DNA of 64,000 nucleotides from Bryoerythrophyllum caledonicum (GCA_963971425.1 OZ020526.1:17079173-17143172); one strand, 5' to 3'. Positions 21,657 through 43,572 are shown, counted from the first letter of the stretch. Notes: a model not told the origin generated them from the sequence alone. Made by a program: numbers and translations.

Positions 21657-24600
21657 ATGATGAGATCAGGTGGACACTTTGCGGTCAAGGAAGAGTATGA
21701 CGATTTTGAAGACTTTCCTTCAGGCTCGCTGTCGCAGGTTTGTCACGTTGATTGGAAATGGATGTTTAGGGTTATGTTTGTTAATGCGTTGCTTTATTAC
21801 ATGACGCGGGCAATTGTCGAGGTCGATCTAATTGTATGCGTCGCGTTCTTGAGAGGTATCAATGTTTTTATTGAAATGTCGACCTCTTTGTTCTACCTGT
21901 CTGAGCAGCATTGACCTTCTTGCGTCATTTGAATCTTAATCTGCGTGTTTGTTTCAAATGTTGGCGTCGTCATTTTTGAGTAGAAATCTATTCTATTGCA
22001 CTTCGAGTGGATAAGGCAGAAGCAATTGACTTCTGAAGTTTCTCGAAGAATTACGATGGCGTGAGATTGAAATTACCGGTTCACTTCTTCTTGTCGGCTT
22101 AGATTTTAGTGTTGCATTCCAATAGAACTAGCAAGAGCTGATGGCATTTCACTAATAACTCTTAATAGTGTTTGAGGCTGGCTTTTGGATATTTTTTGGC
22201 TCATGTTAGGGTCACACTGCCTGCTTTTTGAACCATGTGATGCTAATGTGCTTGAACCATCTGGTTCTGACACGAGACAGTCCGACGAATGATTTCTGGT
22301 GGATAACTTCTTGTTACGTGCAGACTTTTTTCGCTGTGCAGCAAAGACCTGGAAAGCAGAAGGCCGTGCAAGTGAAAATGGAACCGTACACAACTCCAGT
22401 ATTGAAGAGATCTGCAGGTTTTTCGGCTTCTCTAGGTCCATCGCCTTCATCTGTTCTAGAAGATTGTGGCGATGAGGAATCTACTCCAATTGGATTATTT
22501 CGTGCCTTTCTAGAGCCTCAACATGGCTCCAGGAAGCGGCTCTGTAAGCCGGTGGATAAGATTGTTGAAAATGACGGGTACAAGCGAGACGGTTGTTTAA
22601 GCACTACGAGTTTTGAGACACCTAGTACTCTAAGGGCAAGGATGAAATCAACTGGCAACACAAGCATAAGTTCAATCTTTGAGAAGTCGGAAAGCCTGCG
22701 ACATGCGCTTGGGTGGAGGTCTTGCAACACGCAGAAAAGCGAGAGCACATCTTCGATGGAAAATCATGATAATATTACCATGGGTGGAATTTTTGATCAC
22801 GAATTTGCAGCATTCAGGAAACTTACTCAGCCAACAACAACTCAGCCTTGCATTCGCGCTGCTTTGAGTGCACTGCGTTCGGCTGCTTCCAAGGGGCAAA
22901 TATTACACGTTGAAAAAATACCAGCTAGGTGTGCACTGTTCATTTTCTTGATACACGTGTTAAGGTTGTCATGTTTTCATTGTAAGGAATGATTTCTGAT
23001 TGATGGCATTGTGTAGACCTGCTGAATATTCGAACCAGGATTTCAACCTTCACAAGAAGCTGTCGAAGGCTCTTCAAGAGAGGTATTTTTTACAACATCT
23101 GGATGGTTCACACTAAAACGGTTCTATTTGCAATTTATATCAGGACGCTCATATGCCAATATAGTAACTCTGTCTGTTTTTTTATAACAGAGGAGTGAAG
23201 AAATTTTATTCGCATCAGGCTGCAGCAATACGTAAAGTATTGAATGGGTCAAATATAGTTGCAGCAACGCCTACAGCTTCAGGGAAAAGTATGACATACA
23301 TCATACCGGTATGTCTCCTTGACTGAATAATCTCTTCCGCTTAGCCAGTGGGATTTGTTGTCGAAGGTGGTGTGATTAATAATCGTATTGCAATGTTGCC
23401 AAGGGGCTAAAGGTTAACACTGTGGATGCTTGATTGGCAGGTGCTGAATTCATTAACAAAAGACTCCAATTCAAGAGCTCTCTTCATCTTCCCCTACAAG
23501 GTGCACAATAGTTTTACTTCTATCAACTTTAGTTAATCCTTTAAAATCTGTGTCATTGCATGACTCTTGGGAGAACATCTTTTCTTGCATCTCCTTTATA
23601 CGGTAGACATATTGCTCCTGAAGTGTTCGTGCTGTGTTCAGGCCTTGGCACGTGATCAACTAAAAATCTTATGTGAGTTTCAATTTCAACTGCCTCTTAT
23701 AAACGTTGATTTATTGGGGAAAACCTGGCTTCTTTACCTGTTTTTAAAAGATGAGCCGTTCCGTTGGTGTTTAGTTAGTTTACTGAAGAAGATACTCGTG
23801 ATGAGCTAATTTGAGTAACCTATTATGACAGCTGGTTTGATGGCTGAAGTCAAGAAAGGCACTCATTGTTTTGGGTAAGCTTCCTTGAGTGCTCTTTTTT
23901 ATATCAGCTTAATTTGTTTAATCTCATGCCTTCACGATACTCACCAACATATGGTTCTTGCGAGAGGTATCATCAGAAACTTTAATACGGAACATGATCA
24001 CATAGTGTCGATGCTTCCAACATGTTGTGGATATAATCTGGGTATATCTTTAAGCGCCTTGTTTGTAGTAGAAGAAACACTCATGTTGTGTCAAAGATTT
24101 GCACCATAATTGTTGAAACGCTGGCAGCTATGATGGAGATACTGACGATAATCAGAAGTCGCACATTCGATATGCTGGCAAGGTTGCTGCTTAATCATCT
24201 TTTTAGTTTGCCGCTATTGCACTTTCGTTCTGGTCGCTTTCCGAAGGGGATTTGGACAGTGATTCAGTGAACTCACAGACATCCCCGAATTGCTGCAGAT
24301 AATTCTAACTACTCCAGATATGCTTCATGTGGGGATTCTTCCGCATCACAATGTAATCCCAAGCTCTCAAACACCAACCGGAACTGGAACTTAAGCATAA
24401 CGTTACAAATAATTGTACATATCAGAGTTGTGCAGATGGTGTTAAGTATAAAGTTACCATGGAAGACGGTAACAATGGCGAGTTCTCACCAGTGTTTGAG
24501 TATCCCGTTCGCCCTTAGGTGTTAACTCTGTGCATCTTATTGCACATGTTACGTTCTCTCAACATATCTGGTATCCGGATTCTTGTTGCGAGTAGTTTGA

Positions 24601-27600
24601 TGCAGTATTTGTTTTTTGTGGACACTGTTGCAGTTATGGGAGAAATTCTTCTCAAATTTGAAATATGTTGTAGTTGACGAGGCTCATACATATCGAGGCG
24701 TATTCGGAAGCCATGTTGTGAGTCATTTTCCTTTCTTCTCTTTCCTACGCGAATATATTGTCTACTGCAACTAGCACTATCTTTTTTTCTTCTCTGGACC
24801 ATTTCTTGTCCTTTGTCCAGATTTTTATTTGAACGCAGCTAGATTTTGAATAGACCTGCTGAAAAATTAGACAGACATGACGTGATCTAATTTTCGTACT
24901 GTGTAACTAGTAGGGCTGCGTATTGCGCCGGCTATTGAGAATTGCTTGCCATTATGGTTCAAAGCCGATGTTTATCTGCTGTTCCGCCACATTGGCAAAC
25001 CCACAGGTAATTCCTGAAATTGGTGGCATGTATGCATATACTGTACATCTATAGAGATGGTACACGTTTGGAAAACAAAATCCTGTTCCACCTTGAAATG
25101 CATTGGTCCAATTAATATTTCTAGTCAAATATCAACACTATTTCTTGAACGTACAGACCACAAAACATCGTTTTTGAAAGGTGCTACGTGCTTTTTGATA
25201 TCTCGCTTTCTTTATTCTGTAGACGGCATCTTGGTTAAGGAAAGTTTCTTGGATAGCTAGCAGTTGAGATTAAATAATAAGAAAGTTGAGAAAGTCCTCT
25301 GCTAGTTCTAAGGACCGGCAAGTATAGATACTTCTTGATCATCGGTCCCAATGATATCCAGTCGAGGTTCAGATTCTTGGGTGTTCCTCATTTCTTCTCT
25401 TTTCAAAATTTGTCTAAGTAAACATGACTAAATTTATTCTAAGAATGTATTCTCTTTTCCATATACGCAGGAGCACGTGAAGAAGCTGACAACAATCGAC
25501 ATGGAAGTGATTAATGGGTCTGGTGCACCAGCTGGCGACAAACACGTCTTGTGCTGGTTGCCACCGGAAACTAAGAATGGGTCTCGACGCAGTATTTACA
25601 AAGAGGCTGTAAAGATTGTGGTTCGTTTTCAACTGTGTTTGAAACATTGGAATTTAAATCGCAGAATAGTCAAGCTCAGGTGTCAGCAGCTGAGTATGTT
25701 TTCTTCATACAGTATGCTACTGTATGACCGTTGCCCATTTTTGTTATGAACAGGTGGCCCTGATGAAAGCAGACCTCCAGATGTTGGTCTTTGTGGAAGC
25801 TCGCAAGTCTTCTGAAATCGTTTGCAAGATGATTCGTGACAAACTGTCTGAATTGGTAAATAATAACCAGTTTCTTTGCAGTTTCGTTTCAAAAGATTGG
25901 TCAACTGTACTTTCCTTCCTAAGAACCAAACAATTGTCTTCCTGATAAATCTGGAAAATCTCTACAAGTTTCACCCTTACAAGCGCTCATAATATCAGGA
26001 TTTTTTCTGTGCAGAAGCGCATTGATCTTGTAGAGAAAGTGGACAGTTACAGAGCAGGTTACACGCAGGAGGAAAGAGTGTCACTGGAAAAGGTTGTCAA
26101 TTAGGCTGCTTACAAATGACAGTTAGCCCCTTTCCTTCTCAACTGGCCATTACCGCAGGAATGCCTACTAGTTTAATATTTAATCTGGCCAGAGATTCAC
26201 TTGCTTACTGTATTATCTCATAATTTCGGTTCTCTGCATGCAGCGTTTGAAAGATGGTCAATTACGAGCGCTTGTGACCACTCGAGCACTGGAACTTGGA
26301 ATTGATGTGAGCTGAAATCTCTGCTTTGTTCACAAATTTGAGGGAGAGTCACTTTATCAGGGTTGGGCTGAAGGTTACAGAGCTAATAAGTTCATTATTG
26401 CAATATTATGTCGTGCAGCAAGTCGCATTCTGATTTCTTCTGGGAAGGATTAAGGACGAGAATGAGCTAAGTAGAGATCATTCTCATGTGTGTAGGTGGG
26501 AAATTTGGATGCAACAGTCCATATGGGAGTACCAGACACGATGTGCAGCCTTTGGCAACAGGTTGAATCTTGTCACAGCAAGTCGGGCATGGTTTTCTGG
26601 AATGTTGTCCAAATCATGTAGTGATTAAAAAAAATGAGAAATTGATCCGCATTTCGTCGATTAATCTGTGGAGAATGGGGGTTCGGTTTGATAATATGCG
26701 CCATTGTGGAGTTATTTTCATACTCCTAGATTTTAAGCTCCAAATGGGTCAGCGGTGGGGTGTCATTTATCTAGTCACTTTGACCAGTGGTTGTCAAATG
26801 CTTGTCGTTAGCCCCAGATATCTGATAAGTTTTGATTTCAATCTTTTCTATTCCAGGCAGGGCGTGCTGGTAGGAGGCAAGGGCCGTCCTTGGCAGTGAT
26901 AATAGGTCAAGAGAGACCACTTGATGTGTTCTACTTGAAGAACCCCAAGAAGGTGCGTTATTGGCTCTTGCACACGCCCTCAGAGCTTCTTCTCATATAC
27001 CTTTATGCTCTTTCCAGAGTTGGAATCATTGACATACTGTGCCAGTTTTCTGAGATAAAACTCTGCTGTTTTCAAGTTTCTGCTTCATTAAGATGATATT
27101 TAGCTCGTATTCGGGAGTAGTTTTCAGCATGCATGATCCGGTGTATTCCTACTCATGATAAGTTTATGTGATTGACAGCTCTTTAGTCGAGATGTGGAGC
27201 AGGCGGTTTGCAATCCTACCAATCCTCACATTATGCGCTTGCAGCTTCCTTGTGCCGCCCAAGAACTTCCACTTTGTGGTATGATTTACAAATTGATTGT
27301 TTTACATTTCATACTCTCCTGTAGAAGTTTTCGTGCTTGGGTCTATCTCATATATTTACAGGGCGTGATGTGCAATTATTCGGGGAGGACTTCATGAGGA
27401 TAAGGGACGAGCTCCTTTCTGAGGGAGTACTTCACTTCATTACATGTCCGAAAGGAAACGGTTTATATGTATACCGGTATGATGATCATCCAGCTAGCGA
27501 AGTATCCATACGAGGAATATCCAAGAATAAATTTCAGGTACTATCGAGTTGGCTTATTGATATATAGCTCTTTCAAGCATCTGAATGTATCTCTTTATGT

Positions 27601-30044
27601 CCACACTTGGAACTGAAGCTTATGGCATGGACAGCTGCTGACAAGAAATAATGCGGTGGTGGAGGAAGTCGATGAAAAGATGGCCCTGAGAATGCTGTAT
27701 GAAGGAGCAATTTACCGTCGCGCCCGAGACACCTACAGAGTTAGTTGTTTACTTTCTTATTATTACCTTCATAATGAAGCATTAGAGTTTAACAGGATTA
27801 AGTACTTTCATCGCCTTTCATAAAATATAGATGACATGAATCATTACTCTCGTCATCCTACTTGCCAAATAAATAGTTTAGTTAAACAATTGGTCTCAGC
27901 ATGATTTTACTCGATTTACTAATTAAATTAGACCAAGAAGCTGATAAACTTAACATGTTGTGAGGTTGTGAAGTTCGTGAAGTTGGTATCCAATTCTGTT
28001 TTCTTGAATTTGATTTTACATATACTTTGTTTGTCTCATGCCTTCAGATAAAGAACCTCGATATACAGAAAAAACAAGCCTTTGGGGAGTTATATGAAGA
28101 TCACCATATGACTGGTATGCCGTGATTTTCATGCCTGTGCCCTGGTTATGGATAAACGCAAAATCCAGATGCTATATCACTTGATAGTTGTTTGAAGGCC
28201 ATCTGATTCATTTTAAGATTGACTGAGCACAATATGCAATTTTATCGTCTTTCTGAATCATTTGTGATTTATGTCTTTGTAGAGGTGATTATGAAAACCA
28301 AAGTGTTAATATTGGAGAAGATAGCATCTCGTGCGACTCTGGGAACACACATATACTTAGGAAAGGTAATTTTGGAATCACCTCTAACCAGTCTACTTTC
28401 CAAAGACTCAGCTGAATTATTAGTTCGACTGATTTGTCAAGCCAATAGAACGATATGTGCCTGATAAAAGAATGTATTGTTTATAACGTCACAGTTCTCT
28501 AACGTATAAAGTGGTGCCGATATATCGGATGTTGTTTATCCAGCTTGAAGTCATTGAGCACGTGACCGGGTATAATGAGTTTGACGTTATGAGAAATCAA
28601 CAGATTGGCACTGTGCCTTTGAACTATCCTCCCTCTGTTTTAAAAACCATTGGGGTGGTAAGTTTTTACAATGGCTCTCGAAGTCATTCATAATCGTATT
28701 AAGTAAATTTTTTAAGGCTGTACTTAATTTCGACTCACTGTTGAACAAGAGTAATGTACCACATGAATATGCAAAATAGAATCATAGTGCTCAAAGTGTT
28801 CTTGAGTGATCGTGTTGTGTGAGCTTTGTATACGTATACCTCTTATTAGATTTTGGGATATACCCAAGCATACTAATTGTAACGCTGCCAAGTGTATCTA
28901 CTGATAATTGCAAGGTTGATATTATCCAGTGGTGGGATGTGCCGGCTGAAACAATGCAAAAGCTGAAGCATATGGCGTATGAGGCTCTGTTTGTTCTAAG
29001 GCGGGTGGTTCTTCCTCTTCTTGCTGCCATGTCCATGAGTAAGTTGAAGCTTACTCAGATCTGGGCCACTCTTTATGATATACGATTGTTCTTCGTTGAG
29101 AATTCTGAAATTTCTTTAAAAGTGCTTTTGCCGTGAGATCTTTGTTGTGTAAGGCAGCTATTTCTGGGATAACTATTGGCGTTATTCTAAATCTATTATT
29201 TCAGGTGATGTGACTGACATGTTCGGGCTAGAAACTTTGGTTCACGAGCAAACTGAACAACCTCAGGTACAAAATCCTCCTACGCTCATGTCGAACAAGT
29301 GATCAGATGCGTCATCATCAAATTGTTGAATTGCTATAGATGCTGAGTATTCTTCGACATCCTTTATTTTAAGCAGCGTCAAATCTAAGTCAATTGCTGC
29401 AAGGTCGCAGTCTTGAAATTCTGCAATGAACCCATGTTCCTCTCTGAATTTAAATAATTGCTAGCGACATGAAGGTACAAGTGCGATAGTTGGGTTCGAC
29501 TGTCAAGATAATGATGATTCGTTGAATTGCCCAGATATTTCTGTATGATGCGCTTGATGGGGGAATCGGCATAGCAGAACAGGTTTCATCAAAACTTTGA
29601 GGCTAATCTGAAATAATCCGTCAAAATGTAGCAATTCGCCATTCATTCATTTTCGTTCCGGCAATGGCGGTTTCATATTTTCTGTAAATCTCTGCAGGCA
29701 TACAAAGACGTTGAATACGCATGGAGACAAGCGTTGCATGTGTTACGAAGATGTGACTGCAGATTCGGATGCCCTACCTGCACTCGAGTAAGATCCTTCA
29801 ATACCATGTGCAACTTCTTTGATGCAAATCTTCTTCTCTTCTCATCCGAAGAATCATGTTCTGAAGGATTTCATACCATACTTTTTGACAGAGTGCCAGC
29901 AACAGCATTACCAGCGAAGCTCATAGCAGCAAGCATGCAACAATTCTACTGCTTGAATGTTTGCTGTGCATCAGGAAGCACGCTCCGAGTGCCGGTACCA
30001 CTTCGTACCTTCGTATGAATCCTCTTCCTAGATCGACGGTCTAA
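21657..30044 (+). CDS. HRQ1: HRQ1-family ATP-dependent DNA helicase, 28 exons, 982 aa
   Basis: Twenty-eight exons with GT-AG borders join in phase throughout: 21657-21737, 22324-22928, 23017-23082, 23191-23308, 23441-23500, 23642-23672, 23832-23874, 24128-24182, 24299-24352, 24634-24717, 24914-25006, 25471-25617, 25754-25855, 26015-26092, 26244-26306, 26496-26561, 26857-26952, 27179-27278, 27362-27537, 27635-27739, 28048-28114, 28283-28365, 28544-28657, 28930-29038, 29205-29266, 29535-29582, 29698-29787 and 29892-30044. Helicase motifs are YSHQ, Walker A TPTASGKS (277-284), DEAH (386-389), CSAT (to 425), [19 protein letters not shown] and QAGRAGRR (582-589). C921, C923, C927 and C930 form the zinc-binding C-terminal MZB/DUF1998 signature beside [15 protein letters not shown]. 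Family members are 3'-5' helicases acting in DNA crosslink repair. The N-terminal 250 residues are not conserved in my reading, and the start is the least certain part. Confidence 0.93.
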
Positions 30045-31240
30045 CCCTGCAACATGCAGTTCACAACTTTGGCATGGTAAGAAGTTTCAACGCCTCAATA
30101 TGGAGTTTATCTTTCGAATGCGATATGTATGTTTTCCAGTCGACCAGCAGTTAGCTACCAGATTAGCTTCTGTAGTTGCATAATTTTGTTCCAAGCGATT
30201 GAGGTGCATTTGATTGATTGAACCCCATGCTTCGATTGGATCTGCGGCTCTCTTGTTAGAGGTCATTCCTTCCGGAACGTTTCACTTGATTCTCAGACAG
30301 TTGTCATTAGAAGTAATTGTGGAACTAATCATTCTTCTCAATGAGACTTGAGACCGGGTCAAATGGTTGAGTTTACCATCTCGAGAGCAAGCCCATTGTA
30401 AAGCACAATATATGTTCCGATCCTAATAATAGACAGTAATGTGTAAATCGAACCATCACCTCAAGGCAAAATGAAAACACCCGATCACTTAACTTGCACA
30501 TAACCAAGTACCTCATCAACAGGGAAGTAGCGTAATCAATAGGATTCTGTGGAGTGCCGGTGAATCAACCCCCATAATCTCAATTCCCCTAAGTGTATAA
30601 AAGCTTTATCATATAAAAGCTCCTGCCAATGAACACAAATCTGGTAGATTTCACTGGCGGGAATGAACACGTCGAGTAGATACAGGCGGCTTTAGGATAC
30701 GGTAACGGTTCTGAGGTGAACCCTCGTAGTAACGAAATCCACCCTTTAAACCCCGCTTGAGGCTCTAATCACTATACTGATTACGATGTTTAGTGTAACC
30801 ACTCTAAATGATTTGAAAGTACTATCATACTACTCGAAGAGGGTGATATTGTTGGAAAAACAATTTGTTAACGGTAATAATATATAGCATTTGTAAGTTA
30901 TTTATTAGGGGTACGCAAAACATCCACAATACTCTAATGGCGTTGTATTTCAAGACACCTATGGATTGAATATTTTTTAACTGACATGTTTTATGTGGAG
31001 GTCATTTCAATATGTGAACCGTATCAAATATGACACTATACATGAGAATACAGTGGCACCTTCTGTAGATGGTAGAACGGTAGACTTCCTTACTCCTGCA
31101 CGTATACGTGTGTGAACGCTGTGTGCGCTGAATCGAGATAATTAAGCTAGATGATTAATCACCTCTACTAATCGAGAGTTAATCAACTGTTAACCCAGCT
31201 TAATCAACACACTAAGGAAAGCTTACCGAGAGAGAGAGAG
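30045..31240. other. intergenic DNA with a diverged foldback-family copy
   Basis: No gene is seen. Around 30775-30950 is a degraded relative of the foldback at 19343-19557 (CGATGTTTAGTGTA, AACCACT, ATAGCATTTGTAAGTTATTT). The start holds the 3' UTR of the helicase. Confidence 0.5.
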
Positions 31241-32087
31241 ACAGACTTCTGGCTTGCTTTGTGTCCGAAGCAGAGCATTTCGCACCGCTCTCCGATCTCG
31301 CCACCGCCATCGCCATCGCCATCGCCGCTCCGAGGCCCCGTCACTCCTCCCACTCGCGTATTCACTCCTCGCAACCGCGACCCGCCTCCGCCCCACGCCG
31401 CGCGCTCTCTCCCGATCCTAATTACGCGTCCACTCGCCCTGCCCTCACCGCTCTCTCAGTTGTGGTCGCTCGCGGGGGGAAGTCCATCAGGATCCTCTCA
31501 AGCTCCAGGAGATTCGTCCCGCGCATTCGTGAGGATTGCGCAGGTGCGGACGCGAGATTCGAGGTTTGCGTTACTTGGAACCCTAATCCCTTGCACGCTG
31601 CGGTGTGTTTTCTGGTTTGGATAGTGGTCGTTTTGTTTTCTCGGTAGGTTTTTCTCGGCGGATTTTTGTCGGTTGTGAGAATGTGGACGTGAAAGCTTCT
31701 GTGGATATGGATTTGGAGACTAGTAGGTTTAGTCTGATTGCGTCGTGAATTAGCTCAGTGAGTGGAGTTTAAGGCGTTCACTAAGTTTTCGTTCCTAGAT
31801 TTCGATTCGTTTTTCCATTAAATTCGTTTCTTCCGGGAGAGTTTGACCTAATTTTAAGATTGCGTTTGATACTGGATCGGTGATGGTTGTGATGAATGAC
31901 CAGTTCGCAGTTGTCCGCTTTGTGGTTGAATTGAGTATATGTAATGTGTGTAGCTGGTCGCTCTTCTCTTGAGGTCTTTCGAATGAATTTTCAACTGTTG
32001 ATATGTGCAGGCAATTTTCTTGAAGTCAGACTTGGAATCAAATCTGACGAGCATGTGACGAGCATGAGAGACGCGTTTCATTGAGAG
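31241..32087 (+). promoter_or_regulatory. probable 5' UTR of the SAC9 gene with an intron
   Basis: C-rich DNA with a GCCATC repeat (about 31300-31330) precedes AT-richer DNA and a GTGCAG acceptor near 32010, just before the ATG at 32088. Two overlapping frames at 31259-31647 are open because of low complexity and lack protein character. I read this as a long 5' UTR exon, an intron and a short second UTR exon. A GAGA run (AGAGAGAGAGAG) at about 31230 could mark the core promoter. Confidence 0.5.
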
Positions 32088-40417
<8,330 letters not shown>

Positions 40418-41805
40418 GACACCATAGCCTTCGCAATCATTTGGTAAGTTTCCTGGAGAGAATCCTCCGTTTGTCGCCTTCCAAATCTTGAGAGTTCTGT
40501 TTGATCTGACAGGGCTTCTTCTCGATTGTTTCTTGAAGGAGCTTCTGTGGGGTTCATAATCAGTCAGCACCCTTTCTCATCTTTAGTTCTGAGACCCATG
40601 TAGTAGAGTGAGTTCAATTTGATTGTGTCAGTTTAGGATTTTCACATCAATGTATAGAGTGGTATGGATAGAGGGGGGGACTGGGATGAGTGTTGAGTGA
40701 TGTGACTATGCTTTTTTCTGAAGTAGTAGATCACATGATCAGTTGGACATTGTCTTCTTTGAGCTCTCTTAATAAGGCCTTCGGGTGCAGATCATGTACA
40801 GGCCATCTCTACAGAGCCTCAGCCTTGTGCGTCCCTAGAAGATGTTGATGATTCAAATGGTAAGATTATGTTTTGGGAGATCATGCTGCAAGTGGTGGTG
40901 CAATGCTTTTTCATTGGCAGGAGTCACTACTGCTTCTTGGCAGCTAAGTTGATTACACATTGCTTGTTTTTTTACACATAGAAAAGGAACATCCCAATGG
41001 CTTGTATTATTTACCAATCAAGTGCACTATGAATGTAATCGCTTGAAATTTATCACATGAGCATGAAGTTTGTTCTCTCCGCTCATGGAATGAGGAGTTT
41101 TTTATTTTGAGAATCTACTTAAGAGTTGTTGGAATCCACAAATAATGTTAAATGGAGAAGTATTTATTTCAGTTTTTGAGTCCTCTTCAAGCACATTATC
41201 TTTGTTTCTACCTTCGCATTGACCATTGACAAATGTCAATAATTGGTTCTTCTTGAGGAATGTTTATTGCATTCATTCTAATGTATAGATTCTGTGTGTA
41301 CATATTTTGGTAAAGTATAAATTGTGTTTTCAGTGTACTGTTGAAATATAATTTGAAGTAGAGAAGTTGGGCTAGACATGTGTGTTTGGAATTAGGGTGG
41401 ATTCATTCTTCTCAATCCTGTGAGGTGGAGATCCACCTGTGATAGATCTCAGCTGGGAATATTGCAGGTACTTCTTGAATCACAAAATACAAAACGAGTT
41501 ATGCGAGTAATTTAGTACGAGGTTGTATCATCGATGAAAAAGCTTGATACTCTAGTAACATCTTTCTTCATGCAAAAGACTAATTACACATTAATCTACA
41601 ACTTCCAAATATTCTTCTCCGTTCCTCCTCTCAACGGCTTCTAATTTGGTTTCCGGCTTTGCCCTGGGGATGATCACGTGAAGCCAAGAACCAGACATTT
41701 TGTTCGAGCATTCCAGTAGGCAGTTCTTTGGTTACTATCCTCGGTGCATTTTACACTTGACAAGCTTCTTGCGCACCTCCAACTCTCTTTTACGTCGTCC
41801 TGATC

Positions 41806-41855
41806 CATGTAATGACACTTCCAAGCTCAACATGTAATGACACTTCCAAGCTCAA
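41806..41855. repeat. two perfect copies of a 25-bp unit
   Basis: CATGTAATGACACTTCCAAG starts at 41806 and 41831. The units are identical, so the duplication is recent or recurrent. Confidence 0.9.
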
Positions 41856-42014
41856 CAAAGCAAAGAAGGTCATAAGAAGGGCACCGCAACCAACACCAAG
41901 CCTGGAAACCAGATTTTTTTTCTTAAGTTTATTTTATTTTATTCAAATATCTTGCTTGTACCATAACATTTCCAAATTTCGTTAAAATCTCCAATTCCTC
42001 AATTAGCTATTGAA

Positions 42015-42092
42015 ATTTTTGTAAGTGTAAGAAACATTTTGTGAGCCATTGTAATTTTTGTAAGTGTAAGAAACATTTTGTGAGCCATTGTA
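42015..42092. repeat. two perfect copies of a 39-bp unit
   Basis: ATTTTTGTAAGTGTAAGAAA starts at 42015 and 42054, and the copies run identically through GTGAGCCATTGTA. Confidence 0.9.
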
Positions 42093-42681
42093 AGTTAGAG
42101 CATGCCTAGTACATGTAGTATGCCATTTTAGTGAGGTCCGCCATTTTCTAGATAAAAAAAAAGTGTACAATTAATGTATAGATCCAATAAAATATTCTTT
42201 TAGATTTTGAAGAAAGTTGGAATTTTGTCATGGTTGGGAATTTAGCAGAAATTACTTTCTTTAACAAATGGTTCATTGGATTACCAACGTGGAGATTCTT
42301 TTATTTTGTAAACTAGGATGCTTGCAATTGGTTGAAAGACAAAATGGTGTGTTGAATGGTTGGGCAAAATAAGGCATTCAAACATGGAAGAGTAGACTTG
42401 GGATTTGTTGGCATGAAAAGTCATTGGGATTATCTGTTGACCATATTGACTCTTATTTTGTTCAGTATTTGAAATGGCTGTGAATGCAAATTATTTCCAA
42501 ATTTTTGAGGTAGGCTATACATAGTACATATAGGCAGTTACTGCCTCACAAAAGAGGTGATACATCTTTTGGGTACATAATACATAACTCCCATGTGAAG
42601 CGACATCAACCAACAAGCAAGCATCCCAAACCCACATCAGCCTGCAGTACTATGAGATAACATAATCTGATACAAAGGGGT

Positions 42682-43572
42682 TTAACGGCAGTAGGGGTCA
42701 CTGTAGGCAGGGTTGGCCTCCTCCTGGACCTTGACAGCATGGCGGAAATGGCTGCCCTCAACCTTGCTAGTGCGGTCATCAGTGTAGTGGTCATACACTC
42801 TACTCTGGCAATCGCCTTCTTTAATTCTGGCACCTAGATCCTCAATATTCTGCGAGACTTGCTGGAGCATAGCTATTATGAGTTGGCGTTCCTGCTTTGC
42901 GTCGGCGTCGCAAGTATCTTTAAGTTGGCCTTTGGGGTCCTTCTGGAGGGTGTTGGTGATGTAAAATGAGCGGATCCCACTCCCAATTTTCACGGAAAAA
43001 CTCACAGCCTGGCCAGCAAGCACCAGCAGTGCCAGCTTGTTGCGGTTGGCACGGACCCGCTTTATGATGACTGAAATGACGACTTTGATCTGGTGCCCTG
43101 AGATCGCCGCAGCTTTGTAGAGGCAGGGTTTAACACAACCATAGATGTATTCGCAAGTCCATTCACGGAGGTTATCACCCACGTCGAGAGCCGAGTCGTT
43201 GTTGCCGTAGGGTACATTGTTGCGAAAATATGTGTCGTGAGGATTGTCGAGTTCGCTGTCGTCGCCGTCCACGATGCTAATCTCGAAGGGCTCAACCTCG
43301 CCTGTCATCCGGGAGCTTTGTCCGAGGTAATGCCACGTCATTCCTCGCCACCGGCCATCTGTGTGAGTGGACGAGACGGTGATGTCGAGAAGTTGCGGCC
43401 ACTCGCCCAAGTAGACCGCATCCATCTCCGCTTGGGATAGGACGACAGGCTGAGAGTCCTTGAAATCGTCTTTCCGGAAGAACCCCCCGCTCATCGCCTC
43501 TTGCATTCCTGCACTTGTGACCATGAGCGCCAAGAGGATGCGCGTGAAGAGCAATTGGCGAACTCGGGCCAT
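42682..43572 (-). CDS. intronless secreted cysteine-containing orphan protein, 296 aa
   Basis: I do not recognise this protein. It runs from an ATG at 43572 to TAA at 42682 without an intron, unlike its multi-exon neighbours. Residues 1-22 (MARVRQLLFTRILLALMVTS, then AG) are a convincing signal peptide. The first half of the mature part is acidic and aromatic (LGEWPQLLDITVSSTHTDG). The middle holds clustered cysteines (WTCEYIYGCVKPC), followed by a hydrophobic stretch (LALLVLAGQAVSFSVKIGSG) that could be a membrane segment or a beta-rich core. Further cysteines lie at DTCDAD, GDCQSR and DPYCR at the very C-terminus. A helix near residue 235 (ERQLIIAMLQQVSQNIEDLG) may be a short coiled coil. 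Disulfide pairing and an apoplastic or vacuolar location are inferences. GC content is higher than in the flanks, supporting a real gene. Confidence 0.75.
   Translation of the reverse strand: MARVRQLLFTRILLALMVTSAGMQEAMSGGFFRKDDFKDSQPVVLSQAEMDAVYLGEWPQLLDITVSSTHTDGRWRGMTWHYLGQSSRMTGEVEPFEISIVDGDDSELDNPHDTYFRNNVPYGNNDSALDVGDNLREWTCEYIYGCVKPCLYKAAAISGHQIKVVISVIIKRVRANRNKLALLVLAGQAVSFSVKIGSGIRSFYITNTLQKDPKGQLKDTCDADAKQERQLIIAMLQQVSQNIEDLGARIKEGDCQSRVYDHYTDDRTSKVEGSHFRHAVKVQEEANPAYSDPYCR

Larger units (their letters stand above)
40418..42600. other. SAC9 3' UTR and intergenic DNA
   Basis: No coding segment found. Two small tandem repeats lie within it and are listed separately; the rest is AT-rich. 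Confidence 0.55.

Noticed and set aside
31259..31647. Two overlapping plus-strand frames of 121 and 128 codons
   Set aside because: Proline/arginine/alanine-rich low-complexity sequence in what looks like the SAC9 5' UTR, with no splice path into the SAC9 frame.
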